DNA of 64,000 nucleotides from Orychophragmus violaceus (Eukaryota; Streptophyta; Magnoliopsida; Brassicales; Brassicaceae): assembly GCA_030180135.1 (NCBI GenBank), contig CM058239.1, forward strand, positions 110,765,318 through 110,829,317. The letters are read 5' to 3'. Both the position numbers and the translations under genes were made by a program. The stretch's first letter is position 1, and each line of letters starts with the position of its first letter. Positions 44,128 to 55,906 of the stretch are shown here, piece after piece. The notes beneath the pieces are model-generated. The model worked only from the letters and a program-made list of their open reading frames with translations, ran no database searches and was not told the origin of the DNA.

Positions 44128-45494
44128 TTATGACATCCGGTCTGCTATTCCGACAACAAGAATTATTTTTATTACAGTATTTTCTAGATGTGTAGATAGT
44201 CTATATGTGCGGTGTAGCTAAAATATCATTTTTTCTAGTTGTTACAATTGTTGTGTTAATTATTTTTTTTCTAAATTTTAGTTTATATTAATATTGTAAA
44301 TTAGAAAAGTAAGACCCTAATATATATGTTCTTAAGGCCTCTTTCAAAAAAAAAAAAATATATATATATGTTCTTTTTTTAACAATTCAGAACCCTAATT
44401 TTATTTGTTAAAAAGAACTGAAAATATTTAATGTAAATGCACAGTGAACAAATGCTCTAAGCCGGCCCTAGTATTATCATCTGAATTTAAATCCACATCT
44501 TGACCCAAAAAAATCCACATAATGAATGTTCCTAAACCAAAAAAATACCATAAATGAACTTAACATTGTAGATACATTCTTTACATTTTAGAAAAACGTA
44601 CTATAAAACACTAGAGATATGCGTGATACACTGACTCGTGACTCACCTAACCGGAGTAAAGAGACATGTCAAAGGTTCACAGCTTTAAAATTCCCCCATC
44701 ACAAGGGTAATTTATTCAAATATTTATATATATTCAATGTTCACAAAAAAATATATTGTATTTGTTGATAAACATTGAAACAATAAATAAGCAGATAAGA
44801 ATAAATGAAGTGGGAACAACTAACCTCAAGCCTAAAGGAGCGGTCTTCATGCTTTTGGTTATCATAAACCATATGAAGCTTTTTAATGGCCGCAACAGTT
44901 CCATCACTCAATACTCCTTTGTACACATCTCCATATCCTCCGCTTCCAATTTTCTTCTCTTCGCTAAAATTATTGGTTGCAATCTCTAAATCCTTGTATG
45001 TGTACACTTCTATTCCTTCTGCTCGGCTTCTTCTGCAACTCTTTGACTGCGGCAGCAATTGTCTGAACGATGTTGGGTTTCTTGTGTACATACAGTTTCT
45101 CTTTATGTCATCTAACCAAAAACAAAATTGTAGAAGTTTTGAGTTTCTGTCTTGGCTATTTAAAATAAAGAAATTAGTGTTTACCAGGGCTAGAAGTGTA
45201 GCTGTAACTTGTCGAAGGTCCACCATTGTTTAGGACGCTGCAGTTTTCTTTGCAAGCTAAGTGATGTGTTTTGTCTCTTACCGATTTAAGTCGATGAAGT
45301 AAAAGAATTATTAGAAGAATAGCAAAGATTATGGAGATGGAGATGATGGAGATGACAATGACGATCATTGCATTCATTGAAATTAGCCCATTCTGGTGCT
45401 GGCCGCTGGGAGATTTGGGATCTAATGGTGATGATGGATAATGGTAGTGGTTGCTATGAGTTTCGTTTTTCGTTTTCACAAGAGATTTGTACAT
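41109..45494 (-). CDS. Receptor-like protein kinase, six exons (463 aa), HRN catalytic loop
   Basis: Exons at 45494-45185, 45111-44825, 42350-41950, 41783-41651, 41518-41429 and 41279-41109 give 1392 nt with consistent phases and GT-AG introns. A short N-terminal segment precedes one transmembrane helix (about residues 44-66), then a cytoplasmic kinase: glycine loop GSGGYGDVYKG (about 159), lysine in VAAIKKLH (about 180), HRN (about 284-286), DFG (about 304), APE (about 332), and subdomains VYSYGIVLLQLLTGRTPID and YRPLMTDVVHSL. It ends SLSYDDIMP. With no large ectodomain it probably works as a membrane-anchored partner in signalling. The catalytic-loop Asp is Asn, so it may be a weak or non-catalytic kinase; close plant relatives seem to share this. 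Intron 2 is enlarged to 2.5 kb by transposon insertions. I know the family but not a gene symbol. Confidence 0.87.
42562..42809. mobile_element. MITE-like element in kinase intron 2
   Basis: AT-rich 248-bp stretch ending TTTAAAATGGAGGGAGTA, the typical terminus of Stowaway-like MITEs (TACTCCCTCC inverted). The left end AGTACTTCTATGATTTT is a degraded match. TA dinucleotides flank both ends. Confidence 0.45.
43141..44138 (+). mobile_element. 970-bp polyA retroposon with 14-bp target duplication
   Basis: The insertion proper is 43155-44124. It is flanked by perfect direct repeats GAATTATGACATCC (43141-43154 and 44125-44138) and ends on the plus strand with an A-run of about 27 after AATAAATAATATATTT. 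Its body is GC-rich, unlike the AT-rich intron around it. It has no RT or endonuclease. Frames of 72 (plus) and 142 (minus) codons exist but look like by-products of base composition. Size, tail and target duplication fit non-autonomous retroposons such as the Sadhu class of Arabidopsis, moved by LINE enzymes. It lies in intron 2 of the kinase, opposite to its transcription. Confidence 0.8.
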
Positions 45495-47300
45495 TTTGAG
45501 AGAGGAAGATAATGTAGGTTTTGAAACGAAGTGAAGTATACTTATCTATAGAAGCCATGCCAATCAATATATGCTAGATACATGTGACTGAATTTTAACT
45601 AATTTGATTGTGACTAGTGTTAATTGGTAAGTCCGTGACTCTTTCTAGGAAAGAATAGCAAGAAAATAAAATGATTGATGTATATTATTAAATAGTGTGT
45701 GATTTATTTAAAAAGCATATACGTACATTACGTATACTTGTCAGTTATATGTAAAATTAAAAAATGTGTGTTACGGGTTTTAATGTAATTCTTATTTGTA
45801 AATATTTAATATATTTTGATTTTTTAATTATTAATATTTCATACATATTAAATTTTTTATGATCATAATAATTGATATGAATAATCAATATTATTTTGTA
45901 TTCTTTTTAAAAAAATATTTGTTTTCTTTTTCATTCTTATAATATTTTGTACATTATTTTAAATATATTTATTTTTATTTATACTTTTTCATTCATCCAA
46001 ATCCTAAAATTACAATAATATTTTTTTATCATTTTGAATTCATTAATTTTTTGATTTTTTTCTTATGGTCTTATATTTATATAATTTATTTGTTTATATT
46101 ATCATTTATCTACCTTTATCACATTTATTTTTCTATTCTTGATAATTATCATTCTTTGATAATTATCATTTTTATTATTTTTAAATATATTTGTTCTATG
46201 TTTTTTCTCTAATTTTTCAATTTCTTTTTTTATATTAACCTCTTTTTCTTTTATAATTTAATAATTTCACTTGTACTAATATTTAGTTATTTTAAATATA
46301 TTGCTCAAAAATATGAAATATGTATCTAATTTTTATAATATATAATATTTATATATGTAAAATTATTAATTCAGTTTCAAATTATTTTAACTTATATTTA
46401 TGTTTTAACAGTTTTTAACTAATTAGATAATTTTAGATTAAATATTTTATTGTATATTAATTAGGTTTTAATGACAAAATGTTGGTTTAAAATAATAAAA
46501 AGACTGGATGATGTCCGAAAAAAGGATATTAATGGAATACGAAAAATTTTAGTCCTTACTTTCTCTAATTTTTTTATTCTTTAATAAAAGATGAGAAACA
46601 TAAAGTTCTAAATTTACAAAAGAATGATTAATTTTTTTTTGCATAAAAGAATGATAAAAATTGAAGATCTAACCAGGAAAACTAAAATAAAAGGCAAAAA
46701 TTACATAAATATATATATATATATATATATATAAAGCAAATTAGACTTAGCTCCCCCATCTAGGCGGGTAAATATTGGGTCTAAAACCACATATCCAAAA
46801 TCATGAAACAAATGCATGCTGATAGATAATATCATTGAACATAAATGATTTTCAATAACGAGTGAACATGCTAAGTAACCGATACTTGATCGAATAAAGT
46901 AAAAAGAAACTAGATAAAACAGTGTTAAACTGGATCTGAATTATCTGGAATTTGGTATATTATCCTGTAGTGCAGTGGAATCATTTGCGTAATGAAAATG
47001 ACTTTTCTTAAGACATACAAAAGAAAAGACGAATTAGAAAAGCACTAACACGAGCAGTTTGTTTTCATTCACGAGAAAGATAAGTTATTTATGGCCATAC
47101 ACATAATGTGCACGGAAATCCCTTCTGGGAATTATTTGTTGGGTTCCGTTAGAATAGTTGAAAAGTAGAATGTATTTTCTCAAATTTCTTATATTTTCTA
47201 GTATTTCACCGTAATATGGCAGTGTCATTGTACTGTATAAAATATTTTGTTTGAAATGCTATCCAAACTATAGTTGATTATCAGTAAAAGGATAAGTATT
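45495..47300. other. AT-rich region upstream of the kinase
   Basis: Contains the presumed kinase promoter next to 45494. A very AT-rich kilobase (45690-46740) follows with no gene, a doubled palindrome TTGATAATTATCA (46140-46168), and an (AT) microsatellite at 46709-46733. The rest up to 47300 has no recognisable gene. Sequence near 47240-47300 may be the continuation of the LINE beyond the TR-GAG insertion. Confidence 0.5.
46709..46733. repeat. AT dinucleotide microsatellite
   Basis: About 12 AT units in the AT-rich spacer. Confidence 0.9.
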
Positions 47301-47948
47301 TGTGGATGCTAAAATCCACACTCAAGGATTTAGAGTGATTTAATGTTTAAGGAAAGATGGGCTAGAATCTCAATGAACCAACAATATAAATAAAGACTTG
47401 AATCGACGAATTGGATTTGTATTGAATGAATAATGAGTTTACAAGAAGAGAATAGCTAAAATACATGTGTAGCTATGTCAAAATCAGATGCCCTGATGAA
47501 TGAAGAAGAAGATCCTTTTATAGATCTGTTCCTGCAACTAACTTCCGCAGTTCCCGGCCGCGAGCTCCACGTACTCCGCGATTTGAGGGATTTTTGGAGA
47601 CCTGATCCACTATGCGCACGTGCTAACAGATTCCAGAGATTGCGGGATCCGTTACGACTTAGTCTTGCCTCGGTCTTCGGCTTGGAGTCGGAGCGTAGAG
47701 CTCGATGTCCGGAGCTGCAGAGCCGGAGTGTAGAGCTCGATGTCCGGAGCTATAAAGCCGGAGTGTAGACTCGATGTCCGGAGCTGTAGAGACAAAGTGT
47801 AGACTCGATGTGTGCAGCTCGATGTTAGCTACAGGTGCAGAGCTTGATGTTACAGAAACAGATAGAAAACCTTCTTTTTGGGCGATTAACGTTGGACAAC
47901 ATTTTGACTTTCGTTGTCTGGATTTAAGTGTTAAATCTGACCCAAACA
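47301..47948 (-). repeat. TR-GAG 3' LTR (648 bp)
   Basis: Includes a short run of repeats, GAGCTCGATGTCCGGAGCTG-type, three to four times (47699-47830). It aligns with 50218-50484 plus 58197-58581. Confidence 0.9.
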
Positions 47949-48744
47949 ATTGCCCCCCAGTCCTTTAGACGAGCTGCCGAGCTCTGAAGGACGAGGAATG
48001 ATCGAGAAGAACGAAAGTCTTTGTTGTTATGCCTCAAGCTTGTGTTGAGCTTTCGTTGGCGAAATGTTTTGCTTGGATGCTCATGTTGTAGAGTCGAGCT
48101 ATGTTATGAGTATTCGAGAGTTTGAATACTAAGATCGCGAGATTGAGCTATTATATTTTTTTTGTTTAGTCTGGCCAGACGTTTTGGTTTAGAGCTCATT
48201 GCGATAAGTTTATGCCTTTAGATCAATGCTCTCTCAAATTTCGAAACTCGTTTAGCTTGTTCGAAAGCTGTGAGTTGTAGCTCGTTTGTAGAGTTGATTT
48301 GAGAACTGATCATCAAGTGCGGGCTTAAGGAGATTCGTTAATGAGATCTCTTAATTGTGGAGTTCTCCTAGAATTCGTTTGGTGAATCCTTACTGAGAGG
48401 AGTCTCCGAGTTTAGTTGTGTATCGTTTCAACTGTTTTATAGAGTTCAATGTAGCGAAGTCTTTGAGACTTAGCGTGAAATCAAACTTTCATGAAGTCTT
48501 AAGACTTCGATGTTTGAGGAAGTGGCTGAACTCGAGGATTGAGCTGCCTACGTACCCCGTCAGGAGATCAAGCCTATACGTAGTTCGATTATTTTAGCAC
48601 TCAGAGGTACTCTGGTACTGCGTTTTTAACTTTGGTGAGATTATAGATGCTTTTGCGAACTATTTGGTAGATCGGTAGGGGGATTTCCGTTAGGTCCCTA
48701 GTTTCCCAGCATCTAACTCTTTATTTAGTACACTTTACGTAATA
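47949..48744 (-). other. TR-GAG internal non-coding part
   Basis: Between polypurine tract and the end of gag. No frame and no pol remnants found. Confidence 0.7.
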
Positions 48745-49954
48745 CTAAGTCTCACATCTTGCTTTCTTTGAGGCCGTGTTGTGTTTTTCTAGCGTTGCAG
48801 CTACATCTTCTTCGAACTTTGCGTAGTACGTAGCTTTGTGCAAGGCGTCGTCTAAAGACGTGCAAGGTCGAACTATGAGTTCTTTCTTGAACTCCGATGT
48901 GTACCAGAGTCCATTTTCGAGAGCCGCAATGGCTATTTTTTCGTTTGGGTGTGTGATACGAGACTTGACCGCACGGAACCTGCCGATGTAAGCTCTGAGG
49001 GTTTCCTCGGGCCCTTGCGCTAAGGCCCAGAGATCGGCTTTAGAGGTTTTGTCTTCGATAAAAATCGAGTACTGCTTTAGGAATATCGATATGATCTGGG
49101 TGAAGTTGTCGATAGAATTCCCTTTCAGGCTTGCGAACCACTCCAGTGAGGTTCTCGGCGAAGAGTCTGCAGTAACATGCCTCTTTTTCCTCATCGTTAA
49201 GATGGGCTCTGGAGACTGCGAGCCGGAAGGCTCTAACATGGGCTTTTGGATCCGAGGTTCCTGAGTACTCTGGGATTTTTATCTTTCCAGTGCTATGGAT
49301 TCGTGCGTTAGCGATTTTATCCGTGAACGGAGTTCGACGGGTTTCTTCGATCACTTGATCGATGTCTGGAGCCGAGCTCGTTGCCATGTAGATTGCGGCT
49401 TGGAGACGCTGGAGCTTAGCGTGGATGCCCTCATTCTCCGTGTTACTTTGGTTCCCAAACATAGGAGGTTCCGTGTGCCGCGGACGCGAGCTGTGGAACT
49501 CCTGTGCCATACTCGGGGGAGGTCGAGCTGAGTTAGTTCCAGCTTGCGAGCTCGAAGCAAAAACTGGAGCTCCTGTTTGCTGGATCAGTTCGCTCGGAAG
49601 AGGTCCGGCTGTATAACCCGCTTGGGTAACTCTGGGAGCTTGCGAACTCGAACCAAAGGTTGGAGCTCTCGCTTGAGAAGCAAATCGAGCTAAAAGGTTT
49701 CGATTTTCAGCTATATCTCTTTCGAGATGATCCAATCGAGCAGGAATAGTTCGTTGGGATGCTTCCTGGTTTTGAGATCTGTCTACCAGGATTGCTAGCA
49801 TGCTCCGGAGTTCTGCCATGTTGTCGTCGACAAGTATTGTCGGACATGGTGATGCTAATCGGGTTGGATCGGTTTGGGAAGCTGGAGCTTCACCAGTGGG
49901 TCGTTCTTCAGATCGGATCCAAACCCGAGAAATGTTTCTCTCATTCGTCTGCAT
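48745..49954 (-). pseudogene. Gag of the TR-GAG element, with a frameshift
   Basis: Two overlapping minus-strand frames. The first (49954-49040) starts MQTNERNISRVW and holds a proline/serine-rich N-terminal part and the gag core entry KIKIPEYSGTSDPKAHVRAF. The second (48745-49239) continues with the classic plant Ty3/gypsy retrotransposon-gag core WFASLKGNSIDNFTQI and ALAQGPEETLRAYIGRF, ending KARCET. The switch is near 49150, around LTG / LEWF, where a short deletion between GAGTGG repeats would explain the frame change. No CCHC knuckle is seen, as in other TR-GAG proteins. It would form particles if intact. Whether this copy makes protein is doubtful. Confidence 0.8.
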
Positions 49955-50196
49955 GCTAGAGCTTGGAGGTGTGGCTCCGGGACTCTGCAGCTGAGCTGGG
50001 AGGTCGTGAACCGTTAGAACAGGTCCGGGCTGGATCGGGGATGAGCCTGATCCGATGTTTTAGTTTTGAGCATTAAAGCTCTGTTGATCGTGATTTGTCG
50101 CGTTTGACAATCTGAATGAGTCTGATGAATTTGGATCCATCTTCGTGCTTACGAGCCTTAGATCGGGTTCTGGTGTAAGAGAAATCTATGAATTTG

Positions 50197-50214
50197 TCCC
50201 CACAGTCGGCGCCA
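50197..50214 (-). promoter_or_regulatory. TR-GAG primer-binding site
   Basis: Plus strand TCCCCACAGTCGGCGCCA, ending three bases before the LTR at 50218. It shares the GGCGCCA end with the Athila tRNA-Asp site but differs inside, so the primer tRNA is uncertain. Confidence 0.65.
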
Positions 50215-50217
50215 AAA

Positions 50218-50484
50218 TGTGGATGCTAAAACCCACACTCAAGGATTTAGAGTGATTTTGTGTTTAAGGAAAGATGGGCTAGAATCTCAATGAACCAACA
50301 ATATAAATAAAGACTTGAATCGACGAATTGGATTTGTATTGAATGAATAATGAGTTTACAAGAAGAGAATAGCTAAAATACATGTGTAGCTATGTCAAAA
50401 TCAGATGCCCTGATGAATGAAGAAGAAGATCCTTTTATAGATCTGTTCCTGCAACTAACTTCTGCAGTTCCCGGCCGCGAGCTC
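50218..50484 (-). repeat. TR-GAG 5' LTR, inner part
   Basis: The first 267 bp of the right LTR, cut by Copia C in the sequence CGAGCTC. The remainder is 58197-58581. Confidence 0.9.
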
Positions 50485-51119
50485 TGAAGGATTGTTTAGT
50501 ATATCCTGATTCAATTTCTCATTGATTGATCCTACTAAACATGCCAGATCTAGGTTCTCTTGCTAGAAACATAAAGGATCTCACCTGTTACCTTGTTTTG
50601 CAGCGGAAAGAGGAGGTACGGGTCAGAGATCAGCAGAACCACCAAGAGATAGCTCCTCCAAAGGCTCACACACGCACGCACAGGAAATTGGCTGCTAGAC
50701 CGATGAGGGAGGAGGCGCAGAAAGAGAGAGAGGGAGGCGCAGACTGTGTTGAGAAAATAAGAGCAAGGGCAAGTTTTATTTATTAAAACCCTTGTCCAGT
50801 TCTTATGGGCTTTTGGGCCCAATTCTCAGTCTGATTAAATCCCTTAGATTTAATCAGACCCTTTAGTCTCTCTAAGTACAGTAAATGCCTAGCACTTTTA
50901 CCGTACTTCTGCTATACCGTTCCTACACATTTTCCTGTTAGCTTAGGCGTGTGACCCATATGGGATCATATAATAAAGGCAATAAATCCAAGATTTATAG
51001 ATCATGAGCGGACTCTAGCAAGCCATCATGACCCCCAGTATTATATGACTTATGTCTGATCATTGACATACTCTTACTTTCTAGAGACAGTACAGAGATT
51101 ACTGGACATAATTCCAACA
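50485..51119 (-). repeat. Copia C 3' LTR (635 bp)
   Basis: Starts TGAAGGATTGTTTAG and ends ATTCCAACA. The polypurine tract follows on the right. Confidence 0.95.
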
Positions 51120-51931
51120 ATCTCCCACTTGTACTGGAATCGCTGTATTCATAATCCTTTTGTCTCAATATCTCGATTAGTCATAAGGCAAGATGAGTGT
51201 CATCCTTATAAAGTCTAATCATGTTCATCGGACTCTGATTTGATACTGACAATCCAAACGACTCGGGACAGTCCGTTTGAGCATGGCCATGCATTTTCCA
51301 GTATTCAAATCTCCGATTGGCCTAGAGATATTCACTCCATTTATATTGGAGGGACAAATCCCGTCTTGTTCCATCACTGTAAACTACTCATTTCATAATA
51401 CACCCAAACAAGGTCCTTATAACTATCGATTAACGACAGCATTAGACAATGATCAAAGCGCATTAGTTCATGTGCAGTCACATGCATGCGAACTCAGCTA
51501 TGACACAGATATAAATATCCTGAAGAGTTCTTATAATCGGGTCATGTCCGGTCGTATGTACCCAACATACACCTATGTACTGACTTTGATGCCGCGCATC
51601 TATGACACACTGAGACTTTGTCATAAGTCACATACCAATCTAGTCTCACACGGTTGTTGGTGTTCCAATTTCAACAACCTTCGACTAGGGACAGGATGAT
51701 ATAAGCCATCTATCAAATATAGGGTCTCATGATCAAGCTAAATGACTTTGATGACTCAAGATCAAGTCACTTACTTCGATGACCTATAAAATGGTTCATA
51801 TCATTTTGGAACGATTATTTCATCACAGTTAAAATAATCTTGAAATAATAATTTCATTAAACATCATAAAGTGTTTTACAAGAACATATCAATAACTAAA
51901 TAAAGCCCTCAAACTCCCACTCAAATTTAGA
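51120..51931 (-). other. Copia C 3' untranslated region
   Basis: 812 bp between pol stop and LTR, unusually long and collinear with the same region of Copia B. The 140-codon plus-strand frame here is not supported as a gene. Confidence 0.75.
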
Positions 51932-54900
51932 TTACATTTCAATCTCTCTAATGCCTACAGCTTCAGTTAGGAACTCGAGCTTAGGTCTTGGGAGTGGCTT
52001 TGTCAATGGATCAGCGACGTTATCATCTGTCTGAACTCGGCTGATCTTGACTTCCTTTCTATTAATGATGTCACGTATCAAGTGAAATCTTCTTAGCACA
52101 TGCTTGGATTTCTGGTGTGATTTTGGTTCCTTTGCCTGAGCAATAGCACCATTGTTATCACAAAACAGTGCCAGGGGCTCAGCCGCATTTGGTATCACAC
52201 CTAGTTCAATGATGAACTTTCGTATCCAAACAGCTTCTTTCGCTGCTTCTGAAGCGGCGATATATTCAGCTTCTGTAGTGGAATCAGCAACGGTGTCTTG
52301 CTTGGAGCTTCTCCAACTGATTGCACCGCCATTCAGACAAAAGATATAACCGGACTGTGACCGGAAATCATCTTGGTCTGTCTGGAAACTTGCGTCCGTG
52401 AATCCACTGACTTCAAGCACATCACTTCCACCGTACACCAAGAACTTGTCCTTAGTATGTCTCAGATACTTCAGGATATTCTTGACGGCAATCCAGTGGC
52501 TTTCACCTGGATTTGACTGGTACCTACTCGTCATGCTCAATGCATAAGCAACATCAGGACGAGTACAGATCATGGCATACATGATAGATCCTATTGCAGA
52601 TGCATAAGGAATATTCTTCATGCGCTCAAGCTCAGCAGCCGACGTAGGGCTCTGCTTCTTGCTTAGCGTTGTGCCATGTACCATTGGCGTGAAGCCCTTC
52701 TTGGAATCTGCCATGCTGAATCTATGCAGGACTTTGTCAATGTATGAGTCTTGACACAAGCCTATCAGCCTTTTAGATCTATCCCGGTAGATCCGGATTC
52801 CAAGAACGTATGCGGCTTCACCCATGTCTTTCATGGAAAAACAACTTCCAAGCCAGTCCTTTACGGACCTCAGCATTGGTATGTCGTTTCCGAGAAGTAG
52901 TATGTCATCGACATACAGAATAAGAAATACTATCTTGCTCCCACTAGTTTTCTTATACACGCATTGTTCTTCTTCGTTTCTGATGAAGTCAAATTGCTTG
53001 ATCGCTTCATCAAAACGAAGATTCCACCTCCTCGATGCTTGCTTCAATCCATAAATGGATTTATGAAGCTTGCATACTTTCCCAGCATTCTTTGGATCTA
53101 TGTAACCGTCAGGTTGTGTCATATACACATCCTCTTCCAGAATACCATTCAGGAAGGCGGTTTTCACGTCCATCTGCCAAATTTCATAATCATGAAAAGC
53201 TGCAGTTGCTAGTAGAATCCGAATAGATTTCATCATTGCCACTGGGGAATAGGTTTCATCGTAATCCACACCGTGAACTTGCCTGAAACCTTTTGCCACC
53301 AACCTGGCTTTATAAATCTGGACATTTCCATCCACGTCAATCTTCTTCTTGAAGATCCATTTACACTCGATGGCTTTTACACCAGCAGGTAAGTCAACCA
53401 ATGAAAACACTTGGTTGACCGACATGGAGTCCATTTCGGAATCAGTGGCCTTACGCCACTTAGAGGAATCTGGGCCCATCATGGCTTGATTGAAGTTCGA
53501 TGGTTCATCACCATCAATGATCAGAAGATCATGACAGTCAGTCACGAGAAATCCTTGATATCTCTCGGGTTCGTGACGGATCCTCCCGGATCTTCGAACT
53601 TCAGGTACTACAGGTTCAGGCTCTACAATTTCTTGTAGGTCCTCCTGCTGCTCTTCCTCATTAGGTTGAGCAGTATCCTGTTCATCTTGAATTTCTTCAA
53701 GCAGTACCTTACTCCCACTGTTTTTCTTAGAGAGAAACTCCCTCTCAAGAAAATTACAATCCCGGGCAACAAAGATCTTGTTCTCGGATCGTAGATAGAA
53801 GTAATAAGCCTTGGTTTCCTTCGGATAACCAATGAAGTAGCATTTGTCAGACTTTGGTGTAAGCTTGTCAGAGATCAATCTCTTGACATAAGCTTCACAA
53901 CCCCAAATTCTAAGATAAGACAGCACTGGAGCTTCTCCAGTCCATAATTCATATGGTGTCTTTGCTACTGCTTTTGATGGCGCTCTATTTAGAGTGAACA
54001 CTGCTGTTAGCAGAGCATATCCCCAAAGGGATATTGGAAGGTCTGTGTGACTCATCATAGACCGAACCATATCCAATAAGGTCCGATTCCTCCTTTCAGA
54101 CACACCGTTCCATTGAGGTGTTCCAGGAGGAGTGAGTTGGGAAACTATCCCACACTCTCTTAGATGATCACTGAACTCTTGGCTCAAGTATTCTCCTCCT
54201 CGGTCGGACCGAAGAGCTTTAATGCTTTTGCCAAGTTGGTTTTGTACTTCATTTTGGAATTCTCTGAATCTCTCAAACGATTCAGACTTATGTTTCATTA
54301 AATAAACATATCCATACCTACTGAAATCATCAGTGAAGGTAATGAAGTACTGATAGTTTCCTCTTGCATTTGTGGACATTGGGCCACACACATCAGTGTG
54401 TATCAAGCCCAATAAGTCACTGGCCCTCTCGTTAGGTTTATTAAAGGGGGCCCGTGTCATTTTGCCCATCATGCAGGATTCGCATTTCTCACATGACTCA
54501 AAGTCAAATGAGCCAAGAAGTCCATTCGAATGGAGCCTCTTGATGCGTTTCTCGCTGATGTGCCCTAAACGACAATGCCATAGAAACGTTCGGTTCTCCT
54601 CATTAGGTTTGAACCGTTTGGTATCAATGTTATAAATTGGCGCGGATTGATCAAGTATGTAAAGCCCATTCGTAAGAGGGGCACAACCATAGAACAAATT
54701 GTTGCGATTGAAGGAACATAATTTATTCTTAACTGGAAAATCATAACCTTCCAAATCCAACAAAGAAATTGAAATAATATTTCTGCTTATCGCAGGTACA
54801 AAATAACAATTATTGAGTTCTAAAACCAATCCCGAAGGTAAAGACAACAAGTATGTGCCTACAGCTAGTGCAGGAACTTTCGCTCCATTCCCAACTCGTA

Positions 54901-55906
54901 GCTCCACTTGTCCTTGCTTCAGCCTCCTACTGTTGCTGAGTGCCTGCATATTAGTACAAATATGAGCCCCACAACCAGTATCCATAACCCATGAGGTATT
55001 ATCAGAAGTAGTTGTATTAACTTCTATAACAAAAATACCTGATGAAGAAGTCTCGAGAGTCTTCTTCTTCAATTCCTTTAGACCTTCCAGGAATTTCTTA
55101 CATTCTCTCCTCCAATGCCCTGGTTCTTTACAGAACCTGCAGATGTCAGTAGGCCCAGCCTTGGATTTGGGCTTGGGCTTTGGCGTGTCCTTGTCCGAGA
55201 CTTGAACAGCCTTAGCCTTTCCCTTGTCCTTGGCAGAGGATTTCTTAAAGCCCTTGCCCTTTTGCACCATAAGCACATTGGGGTCCTTGGCTTTCCTCAA
55301 GTTGGGCTCTGCAGTCTTGAGCATTCCGTGAAGCTCAGGCAATGTCTTACTCAAGCCATGCATATTGAAGTTCAGGATGAACTGATCATAGCTTGCAGGT
55401 AAAGACTGCAGAACGATGTCGCAGGCAAGTTCCTGGCTGATAGGGCAGTCGAGTTTCTGAAGATGATCGAGATAACCCATCATCTTCAAGACATGAGGAC
55501 TCACTGCCGCATTAGCAGCCAACTTACAGTCTAAGAGGTTCTTAACTGTCTGGAACCTCTCAGTCCTTGCCTGCTCCTGAAAAAGCGATTTCAGGCTTGC
55601 CATTATCTCGATGGGCGACAACACACTCTCGAACTGCATTTGCAGCTCAGCAGTCATGGTCGCCAACATCAGGCAATAGACATCATTTTCATCTGACGAA
55701 TGCTTTTCCCAAGCATTATGCAGAGTCCTGGCGGCATTGTTAGGAGGCCTCTCGGGGAGGGGATCACGAAGGACATAATCCTTCTTCTCCTGCTTGAGGA
55801 CCAGCCTCAAGTTCCTTGACCACGTCAGGAAGTTCGTTCCAGTCAGCTTCTCCTTGTCGAGAACAGACCGGGTTGAGAATGTGTTTTGAGTGCTTGTAGT
55901 AGTCAT
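51932..55906 (-). CDS. Copia gag-pol polyprotein (1324 aa, intact)
   Basis: I place the start at the ATG at 55906 (MTTTSTQNTFST), matching the starts of the two related copies. The frame is open 14 codons further, to 55948. Order: Gag with LTGTNFLTWSRNLRL; zinc knuckle CRFCKEPGHWRREC (about 256-269); protease WVMDTGCGAH (about 308); GAG-pre-integrase WHCRLGH; integrase with D (HTDVCGP), D (SDRGGEY) and E (NGVSERRNR) in D,D35E spacing; RT with QMDVKTAFLNG and LYVDDILL; RNase H with GFTDASF and STTEAEYIA. Gag and Pol form a particle in which the RNA is copied, and integrase inserts the DNA. All catalytic residues I can check are present, so this could be an autonomous source also serving Copia B. 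Confidence 0.95.
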   Translation of the reverse strand: MTTTSTQNTFSTRSVLDKEKLTGTNFLTWSRNLRLVLKQEKKDYVLRDPLPERPPNNAARTLHNAWEKHSSDENDVYCLMLATMTAELQMQFESVLSPIEIMASLKSLFQEQARTERFQTVKNLLDCKLAANAAVSPHVLKMMGYLDHLQKLDCPISQELACDIVLQSLPASYDQFILNFNMHGLSKTLPELHGMLKTAEPNLRKAKDPNVLMVQKGKGFKKSSAKDKGKAKAVQVSDKDTPKPKPKSKAGPTDICRFCKEPGHWRRECKKFLEGLKELKKKTLETSSSGIFVIEVNTTTSDNTSWVMDTGCGAHICTNMQALSNSRRLKQGQVELRVGNGAKVPALAVGTYLLSLPSGLVLELNNCYFVPAISRNIISISLLDLEGYDFPVKNKLCSFNRNNLFYGCAPLTNGLYILDQSAPIYNIDTKRFKPNEENRTFLWHCRLGHISEKRIKRLHSNGLLGSFDFESCEKCESCMMGKMTRAPFNKPNERASDLLGLIHTDVCGPMSTNARGNYQYFITFTDDFSRYGYVYLMKHKSESFERFREFQNEVQNQLGKSIKALRSDRGGEYLSQEFSDHLRECGIVSQLTPPGTPQWNGVSERRNRTLLDMVRSMMSHTDLPISLWGYALLTAVFTLNRAPSKAVAKTPYELWTGEAPVLSYLRIWGCEAYVKRLISDKLTPKSDKCYFIGYPKETKAYYFYLRSENKIFVARDCNFLEREFLSKKNSGSKVLLEEIQDEQDTAQPNEEEQQEDLQEIVEPEPVVPEVRRSGRIRHEPERYQGFLVTDCHDLLIIDGDEPSNFNQAMMGPDSSKWRKATDSEMDSMSVNQVFSLVDLPAGVKAIECKWIFKKKIDVDGNVQIYKARLVAKGFRQVHGVDYDETYSPVAMMKSIRILLATAAFHDYEIWQMDVKTAFLNGILEEDVYMTQPDGYIDPKNAGKVCKLHKSIYGLKQASRRWNLRFDEAIKQFDFIRNEEEQCVYKKTSGSKIVFLILYVDDILLLGNDIPMLRSVKDWLGSCFSMKDMGEAAYVLGIRIYRDRSKRLIGLCQDSYIDKVLHRFSMADSKKGFTPMVHGTTLSKKQSPTSAAELERMKNIPYASAIGSIMYAMICTRPDVAYALSMTSRYQSNPGESHWIAVKNILKYLRHTKDKFLVYGGSDVLEVSGFTDASFQTDQDDFRSQSGYIFCLNGGAISWRSSKQDTVADSTTEAEYIAASEAAKEAVWIRKFIIELGVIPNAAEPLALFCDNNGAIAQAKEPKSHQKSKHVLRRFHLIRDIINRKEVKISRVQTDDNVADPLTKPLPRPKLEFLTEAVGIREIEM

